From Clonostachys chloroleuca (taxonomy: Eukaryota; Ascomycota; Sordariomycetes; Hypocreales; Bionectriaceae): 64,000 nt of DNA. The stretch's first letter is position 1. Every line of letters begins with the position of its first letter. A model generated the notes under the pieces. It was not told where the DNA came from. It was given only the letters and a program-made list of their open reading frames with translations, and did not search any database. Positions 45,925 through 58,800 of the stretch are shown piece after piece. The translations under genes and the position numbers were made by a program. The stretch covers positions 26,474,001 to 26,538,000 of the forward strand of contig JBANAY010000003.1 of assembly GCA_037952775.1 (NCBI GenBank), in the 5' to 3' direction.

Positions 45925-46815
45925 CTAAATCTTCCGCTTGCTCGAACGGCCTTTGGGTTCATTCTCAAAGGGCTCGTCGAGCTCCATGTCATCCCCCCGC
46001 CCTCCACCGCCCGTGATGGCACGTTTGTTAAAAGTCCTCCTCAGCGCATCACGGTGGTGGTCGGCCCTGGAATCGTTCTCCTTGGCGTCGGTGATAAGGG
46101 ACTTGATCTTCTCGTCGGCGGCCTTCTTCTCCTTCTCTCGAAGGGCGGCGGAGGCGCGGATGTTGGAGATTTGCTCGTTGAGCTCGGCGAGGGTCGAGGA
46201 GCACCGTCCGGACCAGGTACTGAGAATGGAGGTCATCTCGGAGATGGCGCCGGGGGCGAGGTCTCGCACGGGGGCGATGCTGGAGACCTGGACGGCCTGG
46301 CGGGCGGGGTCGAGTGTAGCGTTTAAGAGACCGGCGTAGATTGCTGTGATGACGAGGTCCTCGACCTCGCGGGTTGTCTCGAGGTCGAGATTCTTCTGGA
46401 GGCTGTCATAGGAGAGGTTGTTTCGGTCACGGACGAGGGAGAGAGGAGGGACAGCTGGCGGAGCTTGAGCGTCTGGGCATCGCTTAACGTTGGTAAGTCC
46501 TGGGTGGTTTTATAGGTTTGGTAGGTGCCGTGTGAGAAGATCTGGAGTAGCTTGTAGTGTGGCAGGAACTCGGGGGATTTGGACAGAGTGGCGATCTGGG
46601 GTGTTTGGAGGAGTTCTGCGAAGATGAAGGTGTTCGGAGCTGATGTTGCGCGAGTGATCAGATCTGCGGCGGCGCGAGGAGAGTTTGCCGACTTTGACAG
46701 GGCGAGGAAAGGCTGGTGGAGGTTAGACTCGTGATATACATGGAGGGCAGTTTTGATGAGATTGAAGCTTTGGCTGCCATACCTCGAGAGCGTTTAGTGC
46801 TTTGGTTTGCTCCAT
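45925..46815 (-). CDS. CSN7: COP9 signalosome subunit 7 (PCI domain), with apparent frameshift
   Basis: Exon 1 46815-46783 (MEQTKALNALE), intron with GTATGG donor, CTAAC branch and ACCAG acceptor, then exon 2 46712-45925. Exon 2 starts PFLALSKSANSPRAAADLIT and reads well through the PCI domain (IFAELLQTPQIATL, YKLLQIFSHGTYQTY, LKLRQLSLLS). There the frame breaks: the continuation SLVRDRNNLSYDSLQKNLDL, followed by EVEDLVITAIYAGLLNATLD and the coiled C-terminus, is in another frame. The break lies in a CT-dinucleotide run (plus strand 46437-46450), where two extra bases would explain it. Without them the protein would be 272 aa, normal for fungal CSN7. Known role: subunit of the complex that removes Nedd8 from cullins; needed for development and light responses in filamentous fungi. 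Both sides are well preserved and no other stop or shift is visible, so either a sequencing/assembly error or a very recent mutation is likely. Confidence 0.88.
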
Positions 46816-49052
46816 GATTAATTCAAGGCACGAGGCCAGGACACAGCTCTCTCTCCAATCCGACCACAGAACGGGGGCAAGCCGTACAGAACAACTGGTA
46901 GAGTCCCTTGTTTCCCCGAGAGATCTTCGAGAGGTAGATCTGACAACGAAGACTTCTGGAATGGGGAGGGATTACTGTGTTGGTGATGGACGGTGTTGCT
47001 TGGTGAGCTGGTGATTGATGTTGATAGCATCCACAGTGGTTGCCTATCGCCAAGTAGAGTGGCGGGGCGCGGGGTGGTGGCTTAAGGCTGCAAGTCGACA
47101 GTACTAAAAATCTTACGCGGTAGTGCTGCCACTACGCTCGATCAGAAGTACCCAATACATCCGCCTGCGCCATGCTGAGACCTCGACGGCCTCACAAAAG
47201 AGATTCTTAGCTTGAGCTGCAGGTACGATACCACCGCACGAAATGACAAAGTAAAGCCGCTTGTCCTTTAAGCGACTTCCCTGATGCAAACATATTTAGA
47301 CAAGCACCCCTCAGTTTGATTACTAGTATACTGGAGCGTCGCATGGCTTGTTACCTATATAGGCGCCTGGTGGTTGCACGCGGGCATTCAGCCTCCAAGA
47401 CCACCTAATTAGCCACCACGACCTGTATTTTTATACCTTACTTAGACTAAGCTCACGAGAGATCAACGACGGCTAAGATGTAGAGCGAACCGATCTAAGC
47501 TTTAGTACTGGTAAAAATAGTGATAGGCATTTGTATACTCGATTAGGAGTAAGTAGAAAGCAGTCGATTATTCGCAAAGCAGGTCCAAAATGATGAAATC
47601 GTCCTAATAGATAGAATCCAACAGACAAAGTAGGGAATAGATGGGGCGGGCATGTTGATTGTTGTTGTACTTTTGCTTCCCACCTCTTTTTGAAGATCTG
47701 GGGATGCATCTGTGCACAAGCCTGCATCATACTGTACCATGCTACCACCTCACCTGCATCGTTGTCAGCACACTTTGCTCGGGCCTTTATCCACATGACT
47801 TCTGGCCCAGCTGTCAGCATATCGTAACCATGGGCTTAAGTGCAGCGCCTCCCATTTGGAGGCCGGGAGCTGCTCATTAAGGCAAGAGCTAAGACTCGCC
47901 GGAAGATGGCCTGGATGACACCTTCACAGGTTTGGAATTGGGATCTTCACCCGACTACCGATGCCAGATGTCGCCATCCAGCGCAATCTGAATTAAGTAG
48001 ACGATTTTAATATTCCGGAGTTATGGCTCTGCATCTTGATATAATATCGCCTATTACATGAAACGGGGGGAAACGGGGGGAAACGAAATGACGAGGACTC
48101 CAGGCCTGGAAACCAGGTTTGGGAGACAGGAGGGCATTGGCCACCGCTTGAAACTCTTGGCAGCTTCAGGGCAGGCTCAAGTGGTGCCCGCAAACCTTCA
48201 TCTCATACCCCAGTTCGTTCAAGATCCTCAGACGGAGGGAAAAAAAGCCAAAAAGCCACAGAAGTCGGAATTGCATCTGGAGAGTTGGTTCATGTCTCGT
48301 CAATTTGCCGAGGAGGGAACTCACTCAGGCCTCTCATACATACCACGTAGCGAGCCAAACTACTAAGTCTGAATGACCTCCAATGGCGCAATATCGTCCG
48401 AAAGTGCCGGCCACGTTCCGGTGGTACCGCCTCCGTTGTCCTAGATCTGCTCCTAGCGGGCTGCGTCGCTTCGTTTGGGGGAGGGAGGTACCTGGAGCAG
48501 GGCCTGTTGGTACGAGCCGCGCAGTGCACCTCACTGGGATTGCAGCGGTACACGCAATGTCTCCCTGAGCCGAGGGGCTAATGCAACCCTGGCATTTCAG
48601 CGTTCTATCGATCACAGCGGCGAAGCCATTGATTGGAAATCATAGCGCCCTGCCCCCACTGGCAGCGCAGTCATCTCTGAGCCTGTTCCATCGGCCTCTG
48701 CCGTGTTTGTCTGACCTGGCTGTGCTTTGTCGCCTCGGATAGGTTGAGATGGTAGTATCATAGCCCTTTGTACATAATGGAGGCATGCTGCGCTCTTTTG
48801 TAATCATACATTCTACCCACCCCTCTCTCCCATAACCTCGCCTTTCTCGTCCCTCTGCTGCTGCCCGTCTAGCAGCTTCTTGCGTGCCAGTTATCCTCTC
48901 ACCGATCTCTGCATTGGGACGGTAGTGCGAACTCAGTCCAGCTGCGACATGCATCGCCGGTAACCCAAAAACCACCCAGCTTGTTTTTCCTCGATACCTT
49001 CTCGACCCTACGAACCTGCTGGATATTGCCCTTGGATGGGCATCGCATCGGA
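46816..49052. other. divergent intergenic region CSN7 / copper ATPase
   Basis: About 2.2 kb between divergent starts. Contains a short tandem repeat of AAACGGGGGG (48061-48085). Only short overlapping frames of no recognisable kind; the last about 200 bases are C/T-rich, as for a leader. I did not recognise a copper-responsive element. Confidence 0.5.
48061..48085 (+). repeat. tandem decamer AAACGGGGGG
   Basis: Two full copies and the start of a third, with runs of six Gs. In an intergenic region; function unknown. Confidence 0.5.
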
Positions 49053-52000
49053 ATGTCGCCCACCTATGCCAGCGTCCCGACGAGGGACTCGAACGAAGAT
49101 GCGCAAAGGGCCACGGCAGCACCAGAAGCGCATCTTGCGACTACCACGTTGAAAGTTGAGGGCATGACGTGAGTTGACTACTTTTCCCCTCTCCAATTGG
49201 CCTACGGACCATTTGGGATCCTGCAGGAAGCTGAAGCTAACGGTGGTGTCTGGATGTAAAGTTGTGGCGCATGCACCTCCGCCGTTGAAGCTGGCTTCAA
49301 AGGCGTTGATGGCATCGCTAGCGCCTCCATCAGCCTCGTCATGGAACGAGCCGTTGTAATTCACGACCCGAAGATAATATCCGCCGATGCTATCAAAGAA
49401 ATCATTGAGGACCGAGGATTCGACGCCGAGGTTTTGTCGACCGACCTTCCCGTGGCAGCTGCAAGCACCAGCAACCCCAAGAAAAAGAGCGGGCTACTGA
49501 GCACAACGGTTGCCATTGGGGGCATGACGTGCGGGGCGTGTACGTCTGCGATTGAGGAAGGTTTCAAAAATGTCCCGGGTGTCAAGAAATTCAACATATC
49601 TCTTCTGTCAGAACGGGCGGTCGTAGAGCACGACCCGGCCCTCTTGTCGGTGCAAGATATTGCAGAGATCATTGACGATCGAGGATTTGAACCCGACATC
49701 GTCGATTCAGTGGAAGCCGAAGTGGAGGAGTCATCCAGCAACCAAGAACCAGCGAGCAACATCGCGACGACTACAGTAGCAATCGAGGGTATGACCTGCG
49801 GGGCATGTACTGCTGCAGTTGAGGGTGGCTTTAAGGGAGTGGACGGTGTTATCAAATTCAACATCAGTCTTCTGGCAGAGCGTGCTGTCATTACACATGA
49901 TATTACCAAGCTTTCTCCGGAGAAGATTGCAGAGATCATTGATGACCGCGGCTTTGATCCTCTCGTTCTATCGACACAACAGGAAACATTGAACCATGGC
50001 TCGGGTTCGGTAACCACGCACTTGAGGCTTTATGGTTGCTCCAATGCGGGAATGGCAAACGCTGTCGAAGAGAAGCTCAGGGAACTGTCTGGAATTGTGG
50101 CAGCATCTGTAACAATGGCGACTGAACGACTGACGGTCACATACCAACCTACAGCCATTGGTCTTCGTGCTATTGTTGAAGCAGTAGAGGCTCAGGGACT
50201 CAACGCTCTCCTGGCAGAGAGTCAGGATAACAATGCACAGCTCGAGTCTTTGGCGAAAACAAAAGAGATCAACGAATGGCGCTTAGCATTCAGGATATCA
50301 TTCGCATTTGCCGTTCCGGTCTTTCTTATCAGTATGATTTTGCCCATGTGTCTTCCAGGAATTGATTTTGGGAAATGCCAGATCATTCCCGGTCTGTTCT
50401 TGGGAGACATCATTTGTTTCGTTCTCACAGTCCCCATTCAATTTGGGATTGGAAAACGGTTCTATGTTTCGGCATTCAAGTCTTTGAAGCATGGCTCCCC
50501 AACTATGGATGTCCTTGTCATGCTGGGAACATCGGCCGCCTTCTTCTTCAGCATTCTCACCATGGTCGTCTCTATCGTGGCCGCTCCTCACACAAGGCCG
50601 CATACATTATTCGACACCAGCACTATGCTCATTACAATTATCTGCCTGGGGCGCTATCTTGAGAATAGTGCCAAGGGCCAAACCTCCAAGGCTCTGTCAA
50701 ACCTCATGTCATTGGCCCCGTCATCAGCAACTATCTATGCCGACCCAATTGCGGCCGAAAAGGCTCTGGAGAAATGGGGCAAAAAGTCCAAGGGCAAAGC
50801 AGAGGATGAGGCTGACGGATCTAGTGGATCTGCTAATGAGGAGCGAACCATCCCTACAGAATTACTCCAGGTCGGTGATATTGTCATTATCAAACCCGGT
50901 GACAAGATTCCGGCGGATGCTACACTCATTCGCGGCGAAACCTATGTAGATGAGAGCATGGTCACTGGAGAGGCGATGCCCGTCCAAAAGCGAATCGGAA
51001 GTGCCTTGATTGGTGGCACTGTCAATGGAGAAGGCAGAATCGACTGCCGAGTGACCAGAGCCGGAAGAGACACTCAGCTCAGCCAGATTGTGAGGCTGGT
51101 GCAGAACGCGCAGACCACCCGAGCACCTATCCAGCAACTGGCTGATACTCTAGCCGGATATTTCATCCCAGTCATTCTCATTCTTGGAATGGTGACATTC
51201 CTCGGCTGGATGGTTTTAAGTCATACCTTGCCCAACCCTCCCAAGATCTTCACCGCGGATACCAGTGGTGGCAAGATCATGGTCTGCGTGAAGCTGTGTA
51301 TTTCGGTTATTGTGTTCGCTTGCCCTTGCGCTCTTGGCTTGGCTACCCCTACGGCTGTCATGGTTGGCACTGGTGTCGGTGCGGAGAATGGCATCTTGAT
51401 CAAGGGTGGTCTTGCATTGCAGCGAACCACAAAGGTCACCCAGGTTGTTTTTGATAAGACGGGCACCATCACCTACGGCAAAATGAGTGTGGTTCAATCC
51501 AACCTGGTCTTTGACTGGTCAGAGGACGACTGGATGAGACGCACTTGGTGGTCCATCATCGGACTCGCGGAGATGGGCAGCGAACATCCGATTGGAAAGG
51601 CCATCCTGGGTGCAGCCAAGAAGGAACTTGGGCTTGCGCCCGAGGCCACGATAGAAGGCTGGACTGACTTCAAGGCAACGATCGGTCAGGGAGTTGAGGC
51701 CAGGGTTGAGCCTGATTCATCGTCAGGCAAAAAGCGATACACCGTATTAATTGGGAACGTCAAGTTTCTCCAGAACAGTGGTGTGGATATTCCACGAAAC
51801 GCTATCGAGCAGTCAGAGGAGCTCAATTCGAAGGCATCTAAAACAAAGGTGACAGCGTCAGCCCCGTCATCACGAGGTGCCGGGACCACCAACATCTTTG
51901 TGGCCATTGATGGCAAGTATACCGGCCACCTATGCCTTGCTGACAAGATCAAGGAGGGTGCGGTTGCCACCATGTCTGTTCTACGCCGCATGGGAATCAA

Positions 52001-52655
52001 GACAGCCATCGTCACAGGTGACCAGCGTTCAACTGCCCTCGCCGTTGCATCAGTTGTCGGGATTGCTCCAGAAGACGTCTACGCTGGTGTGAGTCCCGAC
52101 GAGAAGCAGTCCATCATCGGCGACATCCAAGCCCAAGGCGAGATTGTTGCTATGGTGGGCGACGGTATCAACGATTCGCCCGCCCTCGCAACCGCTGACG
52201 TTGGTATTGCCCTGGCCAGCGGCACCGACGTTGCCATGGAAGCTGCCGATTTGGTTCTGATGCGTCCAACAGAGTTGATGGATATCCCTGCCGCTCTCAA
52301 TCTCACCCGTACCATCTTCCGGCGCATCAAGCTCAACCTGGCCTGGGCATGCGTTTACAACCTTATCGGACTGCCAATTGCCATGGGCTTCTTCTTACCC
52401 TTCGGCCTGCACATGCACCCAATGTTCGCTGGGTTCGCCATGGCCTGCAGCAGTGTAAGCGTTGTCGTCAGCAGCCTGCACCTCAAGTTCTGGCAACGCC
52501 CACGCTGGATGGACGAGGCGGCCGCGGAAGAAACCGGTGGCTTGCTTTGGAAGCGTCGCAGCCTCGTTGACCGTGTACGAGACCTCTTCCAGAGCCGAAG
52601 CAGAGCAGATGACAAGGGCGGATACGTCGCATTGGAGAGCATCGAAACTGTGTGA
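49053..52655 (+). CDS. CCC2: copper-transporting P-type ATPase (Ccc2/CtaA type), 1169 aa
   Basis: Two exons: 49053-49168 and 49262-52655, 1169 residues. The intron splits the first GMTC motif, and splicing restores GMTCGACT. Three intact heavy-metal-associated domains carry GMTCGACT at about residues 37-44, 126-133 and 215-222. A fourth HMA-like unit (about 288-355) has lost its CxxC (GCSNAGMAN). Eight membrane helices are expected. The P1B core is complete: TGEAMPV about 606, the metal-binding CPC about 726 (FACPCALGLATPT), phosphorylated DKTGT about 770, SEHPIGKAI, and GDGINDSPALA about 1005. Known role of this class: pumps Cu(I) into the Golgi to load secreted cuproenzymes such as laccases and multicopper ferroxidases. 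The size and three N-terminal HMA domains fit Ccc2/CtaA better than plasma-membrane CrpA-type exporters, but those cannot be fully excluded. Near the C-terminus the sequence ends DKGGYVALESIETV. Confidence 0.96.
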
Positions 52656-54227
52656 GCCGGCTCGCCAACCTCTCGTGTTTCGCTCTCGCTCTCGCTCTCG
52701 CCAGGTGACCGGCTCCAATCTGACCGAGACATCGCCATGCCTGCAACTAGGATAAGAGGCGGGTGTCATGGCGTTCAATTTCTTTACTATTTTGTGTTAT
52801 TTTTTTGTACTAGCGGCTTCGTCATCATTTAGGAATCTTTGCCTAGACTCTCCTTCGTATAGTTTCCTTGCAGCAAGCATTTTGTCATAAAAGACGAGAG
52901 AACGGATGTAACAGTTATTTTGAATGACCAATAGAAAGAGATACCATCCAATTGTCCCATCACCTAAACTCACACCCGTGCTCTACTTTGTATTATCACC
53001 CTCGTACTCAGCCAAATGCGAGAAGAGCAACGTTCTTGTAACCAAATGAATATCTGACGCAGATCTTTCCTTGTACGAGCGAGTAGAGGTGACCTATCTT
53101 CAGTAACCGCGAACGGGCAGCAAGGGCACGTGCTTGGACCCCCGTGGCTTTTCCGGAAGAAAAGGGCCCCACATGGCGCTACGGGAGAGCAGGTGCCAAC
53201 TTAAAGCCACATCTGCCGAGCGGCCTCCAACGGCGTCATGTCTCGACGCATTTTATCAGATTTGGCAGCCCGGCCCGCGTCTAATAGGCTGGCTGGCTAC
53301 CGAGTCCGGCGCCGGGATTGGCGTGCAGAGCGGCCCGGGGCCAACGGGGCGGTTCAATAGTGTTTCTGGCCACGGCGAAGGGACCTCGCCGCTAGGGACG
53401 ACGACATACAGACAGCACAGGATACGAGGAAACACTAGAACAGGACAAGTCCGAGGGACACGAGCGCCCGAGGGGGAGAGGGGAGATTGTCAGCATTCTC
53501 CGGGCTAGGTCCCACTGCGACGAGATGGTCAGCAAGGTGTAGGCTATTCCTGAGCAGAAATGGAAGCTTCCGAGCTATGTTTAGCTGTGGCAAAGCGCGA
53601 TGTTAACCAGCATCGCATCAGCACGAACTAGGTTGCCCCTAGATCCGACAAGCGGCGACACGCAGAGAAAATAGTAACAACGATCAAAAATACGGTTCTA
53701 TTAGCAAGGAATGTTGATAGTGGCAATGGAGGCATTGTATTGAACATGCACAGGGACCAAGGCTCTCTAAAAAATTATTGGCATGTATGTATAGAGGTGC
53801 AATGCTTGCGAACCCCGGGATTTCTAAAATACAAAATAACGATATCGAGGCATACCCTATCAAAGTCAACATGCCAGTCGAGTGTTCCTAGGAGAGAATA
53901 TCCAAAAGAACAGGGTGGATATTAATAGAAGGGAGGGAGAGTGTTTGTGTGTGTATGAAGCAGAGGAAAAGGCCCATCGTGTATCAAACAGATGGGTTCC
54001 TCTAGACTCCCGAAGACATGGCATGAAAAAAAGATACAACCGCCTCGAATCCCAGAACGCCATTTATACTCTTCAATGCGCTTCTAATCATCTTTATTTT
54101 CGGCCGTGACAAAATTATTTGGTTTCATCCATAGATATAGATCCACGAGATGTGATTGAATACAGGTGAGACGATCCGACATCAGTTACCGGTGGCGCTC
54201 ACCATCTTTTGGAACAGAGATGCCTCC
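52656..54227. other. convergent intergenic region
   Basis: About 1.6 kb between the copper ATPase stop (+) and the next gene's stop (-). Begins with a CGCTCT hexanucleotide repeat (about 52679-52701). A 124-codon frame at 53134-53508 lacks any family resemblance. No gene seen. Confidence 0.5.
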
Positions 54228-55876
54228 TCAAAGGGGCGTGTCCTCGCCCCGGAACAACGCCTCGCTGTGTTCACCGCACAGCTGCTCCCACTGGACAAAT
54301 TCGGACCCTTGCAGATCTGTCCAGGCGCCACCGAGGGTGTCGTTGAGGGCGTTCGTATCAGGATATCGGTTCTTGGGCGCCCACTTGCGTCCGTCGATCA
54401 GATGCGTGGAGATGAGATCATCGCCCTGGAAAGCCTTCACAGTGGCGCTGATGAGAGACCTGGCGTATGGGAAAAACCACATCTTGGTATACGTGAGCTC
54501 GATGTCGTTCTTTTCGCCAGTACAGTGCCAGAGCGGGTAGATGTGGCCAGTCACGTAATTCACGCCCAAACCGACGGAGCGGATCCAGTCGTTGAGAGTT
54601 GTTCCAGCATGTGCCTTGCTGATAGACTCGAAAAGGTCACCGAGCGCTGACAGGACATTGGCAGGCATCTCGATAAGGTAAGGGACGAACTTTGCGCCCT
54701 GGTTGTTTATATCGACGTTCATATTGGCATTGAGGCCGGAGCTGTTGAACTGGAGATAGCCATAGTATGGCTCGTTAAAGGCCTTGGGCTGGAATAGCGA
54801 GGACTCGTAGTCGAGACCCATGTGATATTCCACCTGAGGATCACCTTCGCGCGCTGTGGGGATCCATCGAGTAGGTGGTCCGCCCTTGACTTCCTCGCCG
54901 TGGACCGCTTGCTTAGAGCGGTAGTACTCCTGGCGTGCCCAAACATTGGCAACATAGTATTGATCGGACTCCTTCAAATCAAAGTTTTCGTCATATGTCG
55001 CATCGATCTCGCGCAGCGTGGCACTAATAGCGAGTCGCATATCGTTGACAGGGCCAATTACGGTTCCCGAGTTCAGCCAGATCGGGTCGTTCATCTCCAT
55101 TTCTCCGCCGCCAGTATTGGGGCCGAAGATATCAGGCGGTAGGTGAGACGGGGGCACCGCCCAGCAGCGAGGAGCATTCTCGTCATATGGGAAGCAAGCT
55201 TTGTCAGGTCCCCAAAGGATGGTGTTGTACAAACCCTTCTCGCGAGCCTCCGCCACGGTAATGCCGAAGCGGCGGGCAATGCGACCGTTTGCCTGGTGGA
55301 TCTCGTCGAAGTACCTCTCAATCATGATAACGGGCGGCAATTGCTGGATAATGTCGTAACCGTCAACAATAAGGACCAAGTCATTGTCCTCCTCCTTTGG
55401 CAAGCTGTCCAAGTAGCGTTGAATAACTCGAAGCTTCGCCAGATGAGTAGCGGCAGCGTCGAGGATACCTTCTCCATGAAAGCCGAGGATCGAGGGGACA
55501 GGATATCGGGCGGCTGCTGAAGAGGCCAAGTTGAGGCAAAAGTTCAGATTGGGTCCGCTCGCGGGGATCAAGTAGTGAAGCCTGGAAACCGGCGCTTCGG
55601 GTTGAGGGGGCTTTGCCGGTTTCTCTGGGGTTGGCTCCGGAGTCTGCTGGGGATCTTCAGTTGGATGGGGAGTGTGGGATGTGGTTTTGTATTTCTACGA
55701 GCAAAGGGAGATCGAGTCAGTCGGGACGAGAATATTTTACTAGTAAATGGACAATGGCTTGGATGAGCCCTTACAAGGTTGAGGAGAGGGCTGGATAGGA
55801 ACAGGACCGTCGTCAAAAACACCAAAGCGAACGCAACAATGAAGTTGCGCCGCCGGGAAGTAAGAGTTGTCGTCAT
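54228..55876 (-). CDS. type II membrane protein, probable glycosyltransferase, 522 aa
   Basis: Two exons: 55876-55775 and 55694-54228, 522 residues, start MTTTLTSRRRNFIV. A basic cytosolic tip is followed by one hydrophobic anchor (IVAFALVFLTTVLFLSSPLL, residues about 13-32) and a Pro/Glu/Thr-rich stem (about 35-70, TPEPTPEKPAKPPQPEAP), the layout of a Golgi type II enzyme. The lumenal domain starts HYLIPASGPNLNFCLNL. The acidic motif DLVLIVDGYDIIQQLPP (DGYD at about 145-148) resembles the DxD-type nucleotide-sugar/metal site seen in the glycosyltransferase domain of lysyl hydroxylases (PLOD) and related enzymes. Other features: DPIWLNSGTVIGPV, which resembles the part of such domains that frames the donor, and a long C-terminal domain with GHIYPLWHCTGEKND. 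I cannot name the acceptor. Divergent from the sugar-phosphate transporter gene, with almost 4 kb between them. Confidence 0.75.
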
Positions 55877-58800
55877 CGTAGGTTATGCGTAAGTGGCTGA
55901 TGGATCAAGGAGTGACACACAAGACTACCTAAATAGCTTGAGGGGGATCATAGAAAGGGCGGCCACGAGAAATCAAGAAGGCCGTCAGGGAAGAACAAGG
56001 AGATGCGGTAGAGACTGAAGTGAAATTTGGAAAGACACACGAAGCTTGACAATGGCCCACAGCCCGAGGGAAAATCAGGGTCAGAGATGGCTCAGAAACA
56101 AACGAAGCCACGGATGTAATTACATTATCCCCTTGCCTTACCATGCCTTGCCTTGCCTTACCTTACCTTTCCGGCCGCCCCCTCGGCCCCTCTCCTAATT
56201 GCTCGCCACCTCACCTTGCTATTAGCAGGTCTGGAGAACCAAGAGCATGCACACACAGTCACAGTGCACGGAAGTCCCAAGCCCCGAGCAGGATACATGG
56301 CCCCCTGCTGCCAGGCTGGTTGTGGCTAGAGGGAAGCTCTGCCATCCCTGCGTTATCTCCAAGCTTTTAGACAGATTGCCAGGACAGGGCAGGAGCCACC
56401 AGTACAATGGCAGGAGGTAGATTGAGGACGCGCGTTGCTCTCCATCCGGGTCCTGCCCTGTGCTTGGCCTGCCGAGAGAGACTTGGCTGCTGTGTAGCCG
56501 ACCGGCCTACCTAACTCAACTAGAACACTCGCTGGAGCAGCGGACATGAGGGGCAGCTGAAGGCCTGTAGGCAAAGAGCGCCGAGAGTGGAGGCCCGGGT
56601 CTGCAATTTGGGACTTGGCACTCGATATGCGGACCAAGTACGACTGCGTGGGAGGGCAGTATCGCCGCGGTGCGAGCCACAGGCCAATCACGGCCCCGAT
56701 CCTGCGTCGCACAGAGGAGTTTGGGGCAGACACATTTTTCAAGGAGCTGATGGTCCTACATAGTGCGATCGTAACGTGTCAGCTCAGTCTGATAGGTGCA
56801 ATTGAGTTTTTTACGAGGCCGGATCATCGGGTTCATGGATGCCGACACACTTGTTCGGGTTTCAGCATGCCGTCATTCAATCTGTGTCGTCGTTCGAACA
56901 TTACCCACTAACGCTAATATCAAACAGAAACCGGCACGGCAAATTATTAGTCGCAGAGTCGATCTAAGCTAACCAGGTCCCTGGTGGGGTGTCCCAAGGG
57001 GCTCCCCTCAACGCCCAGCCGCCTCGCACAGTTGGAGCTTGATTTCTTAGCACCGGACATCGCTTGAGCAGAACCTCTCCCCAAAGCCCTAGGGCCTTAG
57101 CGGGTGATGCTAACAGTAGCCAGCGTGCACGCAGGCGAAGCGATGCTAAATTTGGGGGTTGCGCATGTGCCAGCCACTACCTAAGCAGCATGACTCGGCC
57201 GCAGTGGGGGCTGTTCGGAAACAACTATGAGACAGGCTGGTCAAAGAGAGTTGTTTGATCGTCTGCAACGAGTTTCGATGTAATATGCCATATCACTGCA
57301 CTTGCCTTTCTAGAAAACGTATAAAACGCCAGCTAGTGTGATTCCGGTCGATCTTGCTGCTTCCAGTGACCGACAGATTAGACCGAATCTAGGGGCTGCG
57401 AGGCGCCTCCACTCCCTTGGAAAAGAAGCCCAAGGAAGAACACAGGAAAAAGCAACGGTCGATGTGGGGCTCCCTGGCACGAAAAACGGCACTCCGTATT
57501 GCTAATGGGTGAAGTCTCCAAGATTATCCAGGGAGATACGGCAACACGCTGCTTATTATTTAGGCTGCTTATTGTTGTTATCTTCAAGTTAGCTTGATGG
57601 CTTGGCCATTGTAGTAACAAGCCGAACAGACCACCTGCTCTACCCTATGCCCTACGTGGTAAAGCACCGGAAGTAAAACCAAGGCATTACGTGTGTTGAG
57701 GTGTTATAGCGCTCCTGCGGCGCATTACTGCTTCGGATCTCTCCACTCCGTGATTGGCTGGCACAAAAAAAAACACTCCTTTATGTGTAACAAGGATCGC
57801 GTGAGCACCCTAGCTCAGATTGGCAGTGGCCGTGGAAAGATGAATCCTGCCAGAGGCCGATGCTACCGGTATGGGGGAGCCAAGAGGCTGGCCCCAGAAA
57901 ATCATGGCCTTGAAGAGAAAGAAGTCTTGCTAATTTATTGGCTCACCGTCACTTCGCGAGCCAAAGTCCATTCCGACGGAGATGCGGGAGATTAATAGCT
58001 GAAAGCGCCAAGTAGGGATGAGGGAAAACTGGCCATGAATCATGCTGCGAGGTAAAGGACACTTGCATCCAGCTGACGTTTTGGCTTTGCCTCCAGGGTC
58101 TTGGCGGCGCGCACACATCTTGGCAATGAGCTGCTAGCTTGTGATTGAGTTTTGAAGGGACTTGCTCCTCGAGATGAGAATGCCAATTCAGATATGTGAT
58201 TTGGTCATCATCACGACCTCGTTCAGAGTCCAACACGAACGCTGACAGATGGATGGCCTGCTGACCGGTCGATCATATCTCTGAGGTGGCATCTACCAGG
58301 GAGGGGGGCGTAGGGGGGTTACCATGAATTGCCTACTTCATCGTCCCTGGCGGGATACAAGCCACAGAGCTTAAAATTGATTTTGCCATGCGTTCAACCT
58401 TAACAAGCAAGATAGTCCATGTTTCAACAGTGGCGTCGCGTGGGCGTCCCAGCGGAAAGACAACCTTGCCCAACCCTATTGATTTAAAATTAGGTGCCGC
58501 CACAGCGCCGGCAAGGGCGTGTTAGAGATAAGGTGCTGGGACGAGCGAGTTTGGCTGGCACAATCGACGTCGTCATAAGGTTTGTCCTCGACCTATGATG
58601 TGGCGGTGTTTCTGAGCGCACTGTAGTGTGGAGGCTGCAACGTCTTGGCCACAGCGACTTATGCTTGGCCCAGAGCCGGGGGTTCCGTGGCGGCCCGCAA
58701 CAGCACATTCCAAGTTGCAGGAGATGCGATGGCATAACGAAGGCAAGACAAGCAGCTGTTTCACCGGCCGATGCCACAGAGCCCTGGGCTCTGGCGTCAC

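Noticed and set aside
46402..46429. Mini-intron of 28 bases to explain the CSN7 frame break
   Set aside because: Far shorter than other introns here and would remove the conserved RDRNNLSY segment.
49361..52336. Several open frames antisense to the copper ATPase, up to 218 codons
   Set aside because: They mirror the codon pattern of a clearly real gene on the plus strand and have no domain of their own.
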